From an uncultured Holophagaceae bacterium (GTDB lineage: Bacteria > Acidobacteriota > Holophagae > Holophagales > Holophagaceae), in contig CAIZZF010000026.1 of the NCBI GenBank assembly GCA_903937385.1, positions 62,001 through 126,000 of the forward strand: 64,000 nt of DNA, written 5' to 3'. The translations under genes and the position numbers were made by a program. Shown in pieces: positions 34,178-42,862 of the stretch (its first letter is position 1; the number at the start of each line of letters is the position of its first letter). Below the pieces are notes generated by a model that was not told where the DNA came from, made no database searches, and saw only the letters and a list, made by a program, of their open reading frames with translations.

Positions 34178-35530
34178 TCAAGCCACCGGCAGCCGGATCT
34201 CCACCCGGGTGCCCTGGCCCAGGCTGCTGCTGATGATCATCTCGCCGCCCAGCATGGTTGCGATGCGCTTCACGATGGCCAGGCCGAGGCCGTGGCCCTC
34301 GGACGGGCGTGCCGACGGCGGACGCTGGAAGGGCGTCCCCAGGCGGGAAAGCCAGGCCTCGGGAATGCCGGCGCCATCGTCGGCCACGAACAGCCAGATG
34401 GCCCCGGGCTGGCCCTCGGCGCCCAGCCGGACCTGACCTCCACGCGGGGTGTGGCGCAGGGCGTTGGCGGTGAGGTTGTGCAGGGCCCGCGTCAGCAGCA
34501 GGCGGTCCCCGGGAACCAGGAGGCCCGGCTCTGCCTGGACCCGCAGATCCACGCCGGCCTCCTCGGCGGCGGCCTCGAAGAAACCTCGGACCTCCTCCAA
34601 GAGCTCCTCTGCGGGCATGCGGGTCTGGCTCAGCTCAGCGGGAGAATGCTCGGACCGGGCGAGGAAGAGGATCTGTTCAATGAGCGCCGCCATGCGGTCA
34701 CAATCCTCGACGAGCAGGCCCAGTTCTGCGGCATCCATGGGGGCAGCGGCGCCCTGCAGCGCGCGATTCTCGAGGGTGCTGCGCAGATTCTGCAGCGGCG
34801 TCCGCAGCTCGTGGGCCAGCTCGGCCCCCAGGTTGCCCAGGCGCTCGAAGGCCTCCTGGAGCCGGGACAGCGTGGCATTGAGGGTGGCCACCAGCTCCTG
34901 CAGCTCCAGCGGGAAGTGCTCCGAGGCCAGACGGTGGCCGAGGTTCTGATCGCTGATGGCGCCGGTTTCCCGAATGATCGCGCCCAGGGGCGCCAGTCCC
35001 CACCGGGCGATGGCGCGTGCCAGGAGGGCCGCCGCGACCATGGCGGCGACCACCGCCAGGAGCAGCGTCCGCCGGAAGCCCTGGATCAGGGCCTCCTCGT
35101 GGGTGCGGTCCATCACCAGCTGCAGCAGGCCCCGCTCGGCCCCGCGGGACCAGGGTCTCACCAGCACGGAGTAGACGGCCCCGCCGGCTCCCGCCACTTC
35201 CAGGGCCTCGCCCCCCGGGTCGGTCAGCGGCAGGGCCGGAAGGCCCACGATGTCCTGGCTCTGGGCGAGGATCCTGCCATCCAGGGCCAGGACCCGCCAG
35301 GAAGCCTTCTCGGGCCGGGGTCCGACCTCGCCATCCTGCAGTGGCTGACCCGCGGCCAGCTGCTGCTGCAGCGAGCGGGCATGCCCGGCCATCACCTGGG
35401 CATCCTCCGCTTCCAGGGAGCGGTGGAGGGCCCGGTCCATGAACAGGGCCATCAGCCCCGCCAGCAGCATGGCCGCGAGGACAAAGCCCGCCTGCAGCTT
35501 GCGGAGGATGCTGCCGCTATGCGGGGCCAC
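34178..35530 (-). CDS. Sensor histidine kinase, CusS/QseC-like
   Basis: The 450-residue product has a membrane helix at about 13-32, a periplasmic sensor of about 120 residues, a second helix near 155-180, HAMP, an H-box ELAHELRTPLQNL, N-box NLTANALRHTP, G1 VADDGAGIP and G2 GHGLGLAIVKRI. The domain order and H-box are like heavy-metal or envelope-sensing kinases. Its start overlaps the end of the response-regulator gene by 14 nt, so the two are translated together. Its role with the adjacent TonB receptor is inferred from position. Confidence 0.92.
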   Translation of the reverse strand: MAPHSGSILRKLQAGFVLAAMLLAGLMALFMDRALHRSLEAEDAQVMAGHARSLQQQLAAGQPLQDGEVGPRPEKASWRVLALDGRILAQSQDIVGLPALPLTDPGGEALEVAGAGGAVYSVLVRPWSRGAERGLLQLVMDRTHEEALIQGFRRTLLLAVVAAMVAAALLARAIARWGLAPLGAIIRETGAISDQNLGHRLASEHFPLELQELVATLNATLSRLQEAFERLGNLGAELAHELRTPLQNLRSTLENRALQGAAAPMDAAELGLLVEDCDRMAALIEQILFLARSEHSPAELSQTRMPAEELLEEVRGFFEAAAEEAGVDLRVQAEPGLLVPGDRLLLTRALHNLTANALRHTPRGGQVRLGAEGQPGAIWLFVADDGAGIPEAWLSRLGTPFQRPPSARPSEGHGLGLAIVKRIATMLGGEMIISSSLGQGTRVEIRLPVA

Positions 35531-36200
35531 GGGGTTCCAGCAGGAGGCCCACGCCGCGGAGGGTGTGGATGAGCTTGATGGGATAGGGGTCGTCCACCTT
35601 GCGGCGGAGGCGGAGAACCTGCACGTCCACGGCGTTGGGATCCACCGCGCAGTCCATGCCCCAGACCACTTGCACCATCTGGCTGCGCGGCACCACTTCG
35701 CCGATGTGCTCCAGCAGCAGGATCATGATCGCGTATTCCTTCGGCGTGAGGTCGATGCGGTCCCCGGACCTGGCGATGTGGCGGGTGTGCGGATCCCAGA
35801 CCAGATCGGCGACCTGCTGGACGCCGGGCACCGGCGGCACCTGCAGGCGACGCAGGATCGAGCGCAGCCTCGCGGCCACTTCGAGAACGCTATAGGGCTT
35901 GGCCAGGTAGTCGTCCCCGCCGACGGCCAGGCCCTGCAGGCGATCCTCCAGGTTGCCCTTCGCCGAGAGAAACAGGGCCGGGATGACCCGCCCCTCGTCA
36001 CGCAGGCACCGGACCAGGTCCAGGCCCGACAGGCCGGGCAGCATGACATCCACCACTAGGGCCTCGAAGGACTCCGCCTGGAGCAGCTGCAGCGCCTCTT
36101 CACCACTCGCGGCCACGCGAGCCACGATGCCTGAGGCCGCCAGCCCCTTCTGCAGCTCCCGGGCCGTCCGGGCCTGGTCCTCGATGATCAGGATGCGCAC
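35517..36200 (-). CDS. OmpR-family response regulator
   Basis: The 227-residue product has a receiver domain (about 1-115) with acidic pocket ED at 7-8, the phosphorylated Asp in ALVVDVMLPG near residue 51, and Lys in LAKPYS. A winged-helix DNA-binding domain follows (about 130-222), with IDLTPKEYAIMILLLEHIGEVV and the recognition segment DPNAVDVQVLRLRRKVDD. It should be the partner of the overlapping kinase. Its start overlaps the end of the upstream phosphotransferase-like gene by 13 nt. Confidence 0.94.
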   Translation of the reverse strand: MRILIIEDQARTARELQKGLAASGIVARVAASGEEALQLLQAESFEALVVDVMLPGLSGLDLVRCLRDEGRVIPALFLSAKGNLEDRLQGLAVGGDDYLAKPYSVLEVAARLRSILRRLQVPPVPGVQQVADLVWDPHTRHIARSGDRIDLTPKEYAIMILLLEHIGEVVPRSQMVQVVWGMDCAVDPNAVDVQVLRLRRKVDDPYPIKLIHTLRGVGLLLEPRGPA

Positions 36201-36793
36201 GGCCGGTCCAGGCGCGCAGATAAGCCCGCGGGCGAGCTCTCCACCTGCACCCCCATGCGCCCAGTCATCTCCCGCAGCCAGAGGGAGGGCAGGTTCATGG
36301 GGGAGTCCGGCGGCAGCTCTGGCTGGAGGGCCGCGGGAAAGGGGGCGTCACCGGGCCAGCTGAGGGTCCAGGCACCCTCCTGGATCCGGGCCTCGAGGCG
36401 CAGGGGACCCGGCGCGGCCCAGGGAAGGATCTGCCGGGTGAAAGCCGCCGCCCAGTCCTGCAGGAGCGGGGCGGGCCAGGGGCCCTCCGAGGCGCCCTTA
36501 TCCACAATTTCAATTGGACATTTATAGAGCATGGCCATGGGCTGGAGGCGCTCATCAAGACCCGCGCGCCACTCGGGCCAGGAGAGCATCCCCTCGGCGT
36601 AGGGTCGGCTGAGCGCCATGGCCCGGGCCATGGCAATGAGGACTTTCCCATCCTCCAGGGTGCACTCCAGGCGGGCCCGGCTCCGGGCGTCGAGGGGGAG
36701 GCGAGGGTCGCTCAGGTCCAGCACGCCCTGAAGGCCGGCCAGCAGGTTGCTGAAGTCATGGAGCGTCGCCCGCCAGAGTGACTCGGAATTCAT
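36188..36793 (-). CDS. ChpT-like histidine phosphotransferase / kinase-core-like protein
   Basis: The 201-residue product begins with a helix carrying LHDFSNLLAGLQGVLDL, which resembles the dimerisation helix of histidine phosphotransferases such as ChpT, with His where the phospho-site would be. The C-terminal half resembles a degenerate HATPase fold (PLRLEARIQEGAWTLSWPG then LPSLWLREMTGRMG) without clear N, G1 or G2 boxes. It may relay phosphate to the regulator whose gene overlaps its end, or it may be a regulator of the kinase. ATG 36793 has GGGGAG just upstream. It is the first gene of the cluster. The assignment is a pattern judgement. Confidence 0.6.
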   Translation of the reverse strand: MNSESLWRATLHDFSNLLAGLQGVLDLSDPRLPLDARSRARLECTLEDGKVLIAMARAMALSRPYAEGMLSWPEWRAGLDERLQPMAMLYKCPIEIVDKGASEGPWPAPLLQDWAAAFTRQILPWAAPGPLRLEARIQEGAWTLSWPGDAPFPAALQPELPPDSPMNLPSLWLREMTGRMGVQVESSPAGLSARLDRPCAS

Positions 36794-36880
36794 GTCTGCT
36801 CCCCGCATGCACAAAACACTTGAATGAAGTTACCTTGGAGTTGACCCTCAGTGCATCACAGGACGGCGACGGGACCCCTC

Positions 36881-37747
36881 ATGCAGCAACCAACAAAACG
36901 GCTGGGCGAACTGCTTGTTGAGGGCGGCCTCATCACCCCTGCCCAGTTGCAGAGCGCCATCACCCACCAGAAGATCGCCCGGGGTCGCCTCGGCAGCAAT
37001 CTCGTGGCGCTGGGCTACATCTCCGAGGAGGTCCTCATGGACTTCCTCAGCCAGCAGACCGGTGTGCCGCAGATGGATGTGCGGAACATCGAGGTCTCGC
37101 CCCAGGTGCTCAAGCTGGTGCCGCACCGCCTTGCGGACCAGTTCACCGTGCTGCCCATCGCCACGCGGGAGCCGAAGTTCCTGGTGCTGGCCATGTCCGA
37201 CCCCTCGGATCTCAACGCCATCGACAGCACCCGGTTCGCCTCCGGCCTCCACATTGAACCCGTGGTCGCCTCCCACAGCGCGCTCCGGAAGGCCATCGCG
37301 GACCTCTACCGGCGCCTCGATGCCCCCACGGGCTCCTTGACTGTAGAGGTGGGCCAAGGCAACGGGACGGATGATGCACTGCCCGTCACCTTCTCTTTTG
37401 ACCCCCTGCCGATGCCCAAATCCGCACCGCAACCCACGAACCTGCCAAGGGATCCCTTCTTCGGTGGCGCCAGTGGACCTACCCAGCCCATCAACGTCGA
37501 TCCCTTCGGCCTGCTCGACAGCGCCCCGCCCCGCCCCGCCCAGGCCCCAGCGAACACCGAGCTGGTGCACAGCCGCACCCTGGGGGGCAACACCCAGCGC
37601 CTGGAGTCCTACCAGACCCGCACCCTCGTGCTGGGCCTCATCCGGCTCTTCCAGCGGCGCGGCATCATCGGGCCCGATGAGTTGCAGCGCCTGCTGGCCA
37701 ACCTGATCGAGTCCGGCGAGCTCAAGGACAACGACAAGCTCGGCTAG
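36881..37747 (+). CDS. MshEN (GspE N-terminal) domain protein
   Basis: The 288-residue product starts with a GspE/MshE N-terminal domain (about 5-150): RLGELLVEGGLITPAQLQSAI, RLGSNLVALGYISEEVLMDFLSQQTGVP, and LVPHRLADQFTVLPIA with VLAMSDPSDLNAID. Such domains bind c-di-GMP or mediate contacts in type II secretion and type IV pilus ATPases. Here there is no ATPase domain; a Pro-rich linker (about 165-235) leads to a short helical C-terminal part (about 240-288). It may be a stand-alone adaptor in motility or secretion. The stop codon lies inside the duplicated lepA end, so the original C-terminus may have been changed. Confidence 0.82.
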   Translation: MQQPTKRLGELLVEGGLITPAQLQSAITHQKIARGRLGSNLVALGYISEEVLMDFLSQQTGVPQMDVRNIEVSPQVLKLVPHRLADQFTVLPIATREPKFLVLAMSDPSDLNAIDSTRFASGLHIEPVVASHSALRKAIADLYRRLDAPTGSLTVEVGQGNGTDDALPVTFSFDPLPMPKSAPQPTNLPRDPFFGGASGPTQPINVDPFGLLDSAPPRPAQAPANTELVHSRTLGGNTQRLESYQTRTLVLGLIRLFQRRGIIGPDELQRLLANLIESGELKDNDKLG

Positions 37748-37807
37748 TTGTCGACCTTCAGGATGGCCAGGAAGGCCTCTTGAGGGATCTCCACGTTGCC
37801 GATGGAC
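37744..37807. repeat. Duplicated 3' end of lepA (displaced copy)
   Basis: These 64 nt match the lepA end at 37923-37986 at 63 of 64 positions (one G/A difference at the CCAGGAAGG/CCAAGAAGG site). On the minus strand the copy encodes the LepA tail [20 protein letters not shown] and its stop. Its first bases also supply the TAG stop of the MshEN gene on the plus strand. The 115-nt spacer to the real lepA end contains small GC hairpins (CCCC-TGC-GGGG at 37833-37843, CGCGC-TTC-GCGCG at 37847-37859). Confidence 0.92.
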
Positions 37808-37922
37808 CTGACTCGGCCCCTCCTGGGCCTCGCCCCTGCGGGGTCACGCGCTTCGCGCGCGGTCGGCCTCCGCTCCTGCTTCGGCCTCATCCGGAAGGCG
37901 GTCCATCGGGGCCGTTTGGGCC

Positions 37923-37986
37923 CTAGTTGTCGACCTTCAGGATGGCCAAGAAGGCCTCTTGAGGGATCTCCACGTTGCCGATGGAC
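37923..37986. repeat. Duplicated 3' end of lepA (copy inside the gene)
   Basis: This is the matching partner of 37744-37807, in the same orientation, forming the last codons and stop of lepA. The similarity ends abruptly on both sides, marking the duplication breakpoints. Confidence 0.92.
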
Positions 37987-39740
37987 TTCATTCTTTTCTT
38001 GCCCTCTTTCTGCTTGTTGAGCAGCTTTTTCTTGCGGCTGATGTCGCCGCCGTAGCACTTGGCGAGGACATCCTTGCGGCGGGCCTTGACGTTGGTGCGG
38101 GCGATGATCTTGCTGCCGATGGCGGCCTGGATGGCCACGTCAAACATCTGCTGGTGGATCACTTCCTTCATCTTCTGACAGAGGGCCAGACCCAGGAACT
38201 GACTCTTGCTGCGGTGCACGAGGATGGAGAGCGCGTCCACGGCCTCCGAGTTCACCAGGATGTCCATCTTCACCAGGTCGGATTCCGCGTAGTGCTTCAT
38301 GTGGTAGTCGAGGCTGGCGTAGCCCTTGGAGATGGACTTGAGCTTGTCGTAGAAGTCCAGCACCACCTCGTTCAGGGGCAGCTCGTAGACCAGCATCACG
38401 CGGTCCTGGCTCACGTATTCGATCTTCTGCTGGAGTCCGCGGCGCTCTTCGCAGAGCTTGATCAGACCGCCCACAAAGTCCGTGCGCGTCAGGATCGTGG
38501 CCTCGATGATGGGCTCCTCGATCTTGGCGATCTTCTGGAGCGGCGGCAGCTTGGAGGGGTTGTCGACGGAGACCTCCGTGCCGTCGGTCAGGTGCACGTG
38601 GTAGCGCACGCTGGGGGCGGTAATGATGAGATCGAGGTCATGCTCACGCTCCAGCCGCTCCTGCACGATCTCCATGTGGAGCAGGCCCAGGAAGCCGCAG
38701 CGGAAGCCGAAGCCCAGGGCCGTGGAGGTCTCCGGCTCGTAGGTGAAGCTGCTGTCGTTGAGACGCAGCTTCTCCATGGCGTTGCGCAGGTTCTCGAAGT
38801 CGTCGCTGGAGGTGGGGAAGATGCCGGCGAAGACCACCGGCTGGATCTCCTTGAAGCCCTTGAGCATCACGGTGGAGGGCTTGGTGTTGTGGGTCAGGGC
38901 GTGGGTGAGGGTGTCCCCCACCTTCACATCCGCCAGCTGCTTGATGCTGGCCACCAGATAGCCCACCTCGCCCACGGAGAGGCTGTCCTGCTTGGCCATC
39001 TTGGGATCGAAGATGCCGATCTCGTCCACGCGGTATTCGCCGCCGGTGGCCATGAAGCGGATCTGGTCACCCGCCTTGATCGTGCCGTTGACCACGCGGA
39101 TGAGGCTCACCACGCCCCGGTAGGAGTCGTAGTAGCAATCGAAGATCAGGGCCTGGAGCAGCGCCTTCGGATCGCCCTGGGGGGGCGGGATGCACTTCAC
39201 GATCTGCTCAAGCACCTGGCCGCAGTTCTCGCCGGTCTTGGCGCTCACGTTCACGGCGTGGGCCGTGTCCACCAGGCCGATGACGGTGTCGATCTGCTCG
39301 AGGACCCGCTCAGGATCCGCGCTGGGCAGGTCGGTCTTGTTGAGGACCGGGAACACCTCCAGGCCGTTCTCCAGCGCCAGGTAGGTGTTGGCCAGGGTCT
39401 GGGCCTCCACGCCCTGGGTGGCATCCACCACCAGGATGGCGCCCTCGCAGGCCGCCAGGCTGCGGCTCACCTCGTAGGTGAAATCGACATGACCTGGCGT
39501 ATCGATGAGATTCAGGGTGTAGATCTTGCCGTCCAGGGCGGGGTATTTCAGCGTGACCGCGTGGGCCTTGATGGTGATGCCGCGCTCCCGCTCGAGGTCC
39601 ATGTCATCCAGGATCTGCGCCTGCATGTCGCGACCAGCCACGGTCTTGGTCAGCTCAAGCAGGCGATCCGCCAGCGTGGACTTGCCATGATCAATGTGGG
39701 CGACGATGGAAAAATTGCGAATAAGGGCTGGATCTGGCAC
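37923..39740 (-). CDS. lepA: Elongation factor 4 (ribosome back-translocating GTPase LepA)
   Basis: The 605-residue product has the LepA layout: G1 AHIDHGKST near residue 14, the RERGITI switch, [16 protein letters not shown], then EF-G-like domains II, III and V, and the LepA-specific C-terminal domain ending in the conserved [15 protein letters not shown]. The protein binds ribosomes and helps 30S assembly or resolves stalled states. Length and all GTPase motifs are normal. Its last 64 nt are duplicated downstream, with no effect on the gene itself. Confidence 0.97.
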   Translation of the reverse strand: MPDPALIRNFSIVAHIDHGKSTLADRLLELTKTVAGRDMQAQILDDMDLERERGITIKAHAVTLKYPALDGKIYTLNLIDTPGHVDFTYEVSRSLAACEGAILVVDATQGVEAQTLANTYLALENGLEVFPVLNKTDLPSADPERVLEQIDTVIGLVDTAHAVNVSAKTGENCGQVLEQIVKCIPPPQGDPKALLQALIFDCYYDSYRGVVSLIRVVNGTIKAGDQIRFMATGGEYRVDEIGIFDPKMAKQDSLSVGEVGYLVASIKQLADVKVGDTLTHALTHNTKPSTVMLKGFKEIQPVVFAGIFPTSSDDFENLRNAMEKLRLNDSSFTYEPETSTALGFGFRCGFLGLLHMEIVQERLEREHDLDLIITAPSVRYHVHLTDGTEVSVDNPSKLPPLQKIAKIEEPIIEATILTRTDFVGGLIKLCEERRGLQQKIEYVSQDRVMLVYELPLNEVVLDFYDKLKSISKGYASLDYHMKHYAESDLVKMDILVNSEAVDALSILVHRSKSQFLGLALCQKMKEVIHQQMFDVAIQAAIGSKIIARTNVKARRKDVLAKCYGGDISRKKKLLNKQKEGKKRMKSIGNVEIPQEAFLAILKVDN

Positions 39741-39915
39741 TGAGGAACCTCGAACCCGTCATTGTACCGTTGGAATCCTTTCACGTCCCGGGAATTTCCC
39801 CAGGAATGCGTATTAGAATCCAGAAAGCCACGACGGGGCGGTGTGGATCTTCAACCTGCAGTTGCCCGTAACCGATAGGCCTCATACCCTTGAATCTCCC
39901 CTCCAAGGAGTTCGC

Positions 39916-40722
39916 TTGCCTCAGTCTGTGCCCCCGATGACGATCCTGATGGTGGAGGATAACGCCCTCCAGCGTCGTGAGATCGAGGCCCAGCTGCAGC
40001 CCCTGGGGCATCGCGTCATCTCCGCTAACAACGGGCAGGAGGCGCTGGACCGCATGGAGAAGGAGCTCCCCGATCTCATCGTCATGGACGCCGTGATGCC
40101 CTCCATGGATGGCTTCAAGGCCTGCGAACTGATCCGGGCCAACAGCCGGACTGCCGGCATTCCCATCCTGGTGCTGACCGCCCTCAGCCGCGACGCCAAG
40201 GACCGCAGCTACGCAGCCGGCGCCGACGACTTCATCCGCAAGCCCGCCAACACGCTGCTGCTGCAGGTGCGGGTGCAGACCCACCTGCGGATCCATAACC
40301 TCGTGCAGAAGCTGGGCGATCCCGCCCCCCTCCGCCCCAAGGTGCTCGTAGCCTCGGCCAGTCCCCTGGTGCGGTCCCAGGTGCAGAACCACTTCGGCAA
40401 AGACCAGGGCACCTTTCTGGAAGCCACCGGCGAGATCCAGGCCCGCGCCCAGGTCATGGCCCACCGCCCCGACATCCTCGTGCTCGACACGGACCTGGTG
40501 GAAGGCAGTGCCCAGCACCTGGCGGTCGCCATCCACCAGTCCGAAGAGCTGCGGACCATGCCGGTGCTGCTGCTGCACAGTCCAGGGGAGCTGGAGACGT
40601 GGTCCCGGCTGAAGGAGCCCGTTTCGGATGCGCTGGACAAGCCCCTGGTGGCCCGGGAGACCCGCCGCCGCCTGCTCCTGCTGGCGCGTCTGTCCCAGCT
40701 GCAGAAGCTAGCCGAGGCGTGA
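39916..40722 (+). CDS. Tandem two-receiver response regulator (TTG start)
   Basis: The 268-residue product has a complete receiver domain (about 8-125) with ED at the acidic pocket, phospho-Asp in LIVMDAVMPSMDG, Thr in VLTALS and Lys in IRKPAN. A second, degenerate receiver follows (about 145-262), in which LVLDTDLVEG keeps an Asp but the rest is eroded. No output domain is present, so it likely acts through protein contacts. I place the start at TTG 39916 because AAGGAG lies exactly 5 nt upstream; the next ATG at 39937 has no comparable site. The stop overlaps the GTG start of the metalloprotease gene as GTGA. Confidence 0.88.
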   Translation: MPQSVPPMTILMVEDNALQRREIEAQLQPLGHRVISANNGQEALDRMEKELPDLIVMDAVMPSMDGFKACELIRANSRTAGIPILVLTALSRDAKDRSYAAGADDFIRKPANTLLLQVRVQTHLRIHNLVQKLGDPAPLRPKVLVASASPLVRSQVQNHFGKDQGTFLEATGEIQARAQVMAHRPDILVLDTDLVEGSAQHLAVAIHQSEELRTMPVLLLHSPGELETWSRLKEPVSDALDKPLVARETRRRLLLLARLSQLQKLAEA

Positions 40723-42209
40723 GCAGCGGGCCGGGCCTCCGGGCACTCGCCCTCGGCCTGGCGGCGACCACCCTCTTCGCCCTCGCCACCGAAGGCCGGG
40801 TCACCGATGGCCGCCACGGGCTGCCCGGGGTGCGGGTCTCGGCGGACCGGTTGCCGCGGGTTCACCCCACCGGGCAGGTCCCCACCACCCTCACCGATGC
40901 CGAAGGCCGCTTCCGCCTGGATCTGCAGCCGTCGGACACGGTCCTCGCCGTGGAGAAGGATGGCTGGCGCCGCGACCTGGTCCCCGCCCCCGAGTGGTCC
41001 CGCGAGATCGTGCTCCGCGCCGAGCCCGGCTTCCACGAGGAGGCCGTCTGCGTGGTCCGCCTGGACTTCCCGGATGAGCCCTCGCAGCTGCCGGACGGTG
41101 AGCTCCGGGAGCTGCTCTTCTCCCGCCGCCCTGGCGTTGCCAGCGCGGCGAACTACCTCTACGAAGTCAGCAAGGGCGCCCTCTCCCTGGTCGAGGGTCG
41201 GCTGGTGAAGCTGCGGAGCGCCGCCTTCCCCGCCCCCCGCCGGGATGAGCACAAGTCCGCCCTGGCGCGCTGGGTGCTGGAGCAGCTGCGGGGCCAGGAC
41301 TGGGGCAGCTGCGACCGCGTGGACAACCGGACGGGCGCCCCGCAGCCCGATGGCAAGCCGGACCACCTGTGGGTGTTCATGCCGGGTCCCCCCCAGTCCC
41401 TCACCGCCGACGAGGGGCACTTCAAGGCCGTGAGCCTGCTGGAACCGCTGCCCTGGGACCGGCACCAGCGGTGGCCCCTGCTCTTCCTGACCGAGGAGGT
41501 GCCCCTGGGCAACATCGTTCACGAGGCCTTCCACGCCATGGGCGAGCACCGGGTGGACGACCTCTACGTAGACTGCCAGGACCCCACCACTGCGGGCATC
41601 TGGGACCTCATGGACGCGGGCCAGTACCGCGGCTGGGATCGCTCCCACCCCGAAGCAGGCCCCTGGCGCGAAGACACCGGCTACAGCCCCTCCCATCCCC
41701 TGGCCTGGGTGCGCTCCGAGCTCTGGTACCGGGGCCGCTTTCGCACCGCCGTCCGCCGCCTGGCCGTGACCGGCCGCAGCTGGGAGGGCTGGATCGCCCC
41801 CGCCAGCCGGGCGCCGGGCGCGGATTCCCACTGGGTCACGCTGCCCGATCCCCGGAAGAAGGGTCGCTTCTTCAGCCTGGAGGTGCGCCGACCCTGGGGC
41901 TTCGAGCGCGGCCTCGTGGGCGGCCGCACGGGCCCCGGCCGAGAGGGCCTGATCGTGGCCCGCATCGACCCCAGCCTGCTCACCCACGGCGATCCCAAGG
42001 GCCCCGTGCGGGTGGTGGACGCCCACCCGGGCAGCCCCGAGCCGCCCAAGCCCCGCTTCCCCTGCCGCATGTGGGAGCTCGACGACGCCGCCTTCAACCT
42101 CGGCCCCGGCGAGAACCCCAAAGGCCGCAGCGGCCCCCTGGCCTGGGAAGTGCTTGAGACCGATGCCAGTGGCCGCATGAGGGTGCGCGTACGGTTGGAG
42201 CGGCGCTGA
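40719..42209 (+). CDS. M6-like zinc metalloprotease with carboxypeptidase-regulatory-like domain
   Basis: The 496-residue product starts at GTG 40719, overlapping the regulator stop as GTGA. A hydrophobic N-terminus (LRALALGLAATTLFALA) suggests export. A small beta-sandwich domain follows (about 25-100: GRVTDGRHGLPGVRV, TLTDAEGRFRLDL), then a protease domain with HEAFHAMGEH near residue 267, which fits HExxHxxGxxH, and a downstream DLMDAGQYRGWD. This pattern resembles immune-inhibitor-A/M6 peptidases. The C-terminal part (about 330-496) is beta-rich. The coupling to a receiver protein is unusual for an exported protease. The substrate is unknown. Confidence 0.8.
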   Translation: MSSGPGLRALALGLAATTLFALATEGRVTDGRHGLPGVRVSADRLPRVHPTGQVPTTLTDAEGRFRLDLQPSDTVLAVEKDGWRRDLVPAPEWSREIVLRAEPGFHEEAVCVVRLDFPDEPSQLPDGELRELLFSRRPGVASAANYLYEVSKGALSLVEGRLVKLRSAAFPAPRRDEHKSALARWVLEQLRGQDWGSCDRVDNRTGAPQPDGKPDHLWVFMPGPPQSLTADEGHFKAVSLLEPLPWDRHQRWPLLFLTEEVPLGNIVHEAFHAMGEHRVDDLYVDCQDPTTAGIWDLMDAGQYRGWDRSHPEAGPWREDTGYSPSHPLAWVRSELWYRGRFRTAVRRLAVTGRSWEGWIAPASRAPGADSHWVTLPDPRKKGRFFSLEVRRPWGFERGLVGGRTGPGREGLIVARIDPSLLTHGDPKGPVRVVDAHPGSPEPPKPRFPCRMWELDDAAFNLGPGENPKGRSGPLAWEVLETDASGRMRVRVRLERR

Positions 42210-42232
42210 CCCACGGGGGGGCTGAGCCTCTG

Positions 42233-42266
42233 CTCGGTATCGGCTGCGCCGATACGCGAGATAAAC
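42233..42266 (-). repeat. 34-nt REP-like palindromic repeat, copy 1
   Basis: Read on the minus strand, this segment matches 59246-59279 at 32 of 34 positions. The core ATCGGC-GCA-GCCGAT is a perfect hairpin flanked by conserved tails (GTTT and CTCGCGT on one side, CCGAG on the other). It lies 23 nt downstream of the metalloprotease stop. The size and hairpin-with-tails form are like REP sequences, but no RAYT transposase is seen in the window. Confidence 0.8.
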
Positions 42267-42326
42267 AGATTTCTACCTGATCCGGTTGTCTCTTGGCCCA
42301 TCCTTGGCCATGCCCCGGGAGCCCCC

Positions 42327-42803
42327 ATGCGCCTTGCCCTGCTTTTCTGCGCAACCCTGACCCTGACGGCCCAGACGCCCGCCCACCGAGCCGTGGCGGC
42401 GGTGCTGGACGACTGGCACCTGGCGGCGGCCCAGGCGGACGAGGTCCGCTATTTCTCGCACCTGACGGAAGGTGCCGTGTTCCTGGGCACGGACGCCACG
42501 GAGCGCTGGGCCAAGCCCGCCTTCCAGGCCTGGGCTCACCCCATCTTCCAGCGGGGCAAGGCCTGGTCCTTCAAGGCCACGCGCCGGGTGGTGACCCTCT
42601 CCAAGAACGGAGAGGTCGCCTGGTTCGACGAGGACCTCGCCACCCCGAACCTGGGGCCCTCCCGCGGCAGCGGCGTGCTCTCGAAGCAGGGCGGCCACTG
42701 GCGCATCGAGCAATACAACCTCAGCGTGCCCATCCCCAACGCGCTCATGAAAGCCGTGAAGGCCCAGATCGAGGCCCTGCCAAGGATCCCCGCGAATCCT
42801 TGA
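42327..42803 (+). CDS. Secreted SnoaL-like (NTF2-fold) protein
   Basis: The 158-residue product has a signal peptide (RLALLFCATLTLTAQ). It then shows an NTF2-like fold of the SnoaL_3 type: a first helix (AVAAVLDDWHLAAAQADEVRYFSHL), a loop with FLGTDATERWAKPAF, strands (RRVVTLSKNGEVAWFDEDL) and a final strand GHWRIEQYNLSVPIPN. The conserved FLGTDA and W residues match this subgroup, usually found as periplasmic or secreted proteins of unknown role. It is followed after 59 nt by an M28 peptidase gene in the same direction. Confidence 0.87.
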   Translation: MRLALLFCATLTLTAQTPAHRAVAAVLDDWHLAAAQADEVRYFSHLTEGAVFLGTDATERWAKPAFQAWAHPIFQRGKAWSFKATRRVVTLSKNGEVAWFDEDLATPNLGPSRGSGVLSKQGGHWRIEQYNLSVPIPNALMKAVKAQIEALPRIPANP

Positions 42804-42862
42804 ACCAGCTCGGCGCGAATCGGAAAGGGCTGACGCCCCGCGCCTACCAAGTAAGATGAGAC

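Noticed and set aside
32321-35572. Long plus-strand frame opposite the TonB receptor and kinase
   Set aside because: Antisense shadow that crosses two real genes and shows no domain.
37744-38058. Minus-strand frame ending in the LepA tail sequence
   Set aside because: It runs out of frame through lepA and only re-enters the LepA frame in the duplicated 64 nt, so it is a by-product of the duplication.
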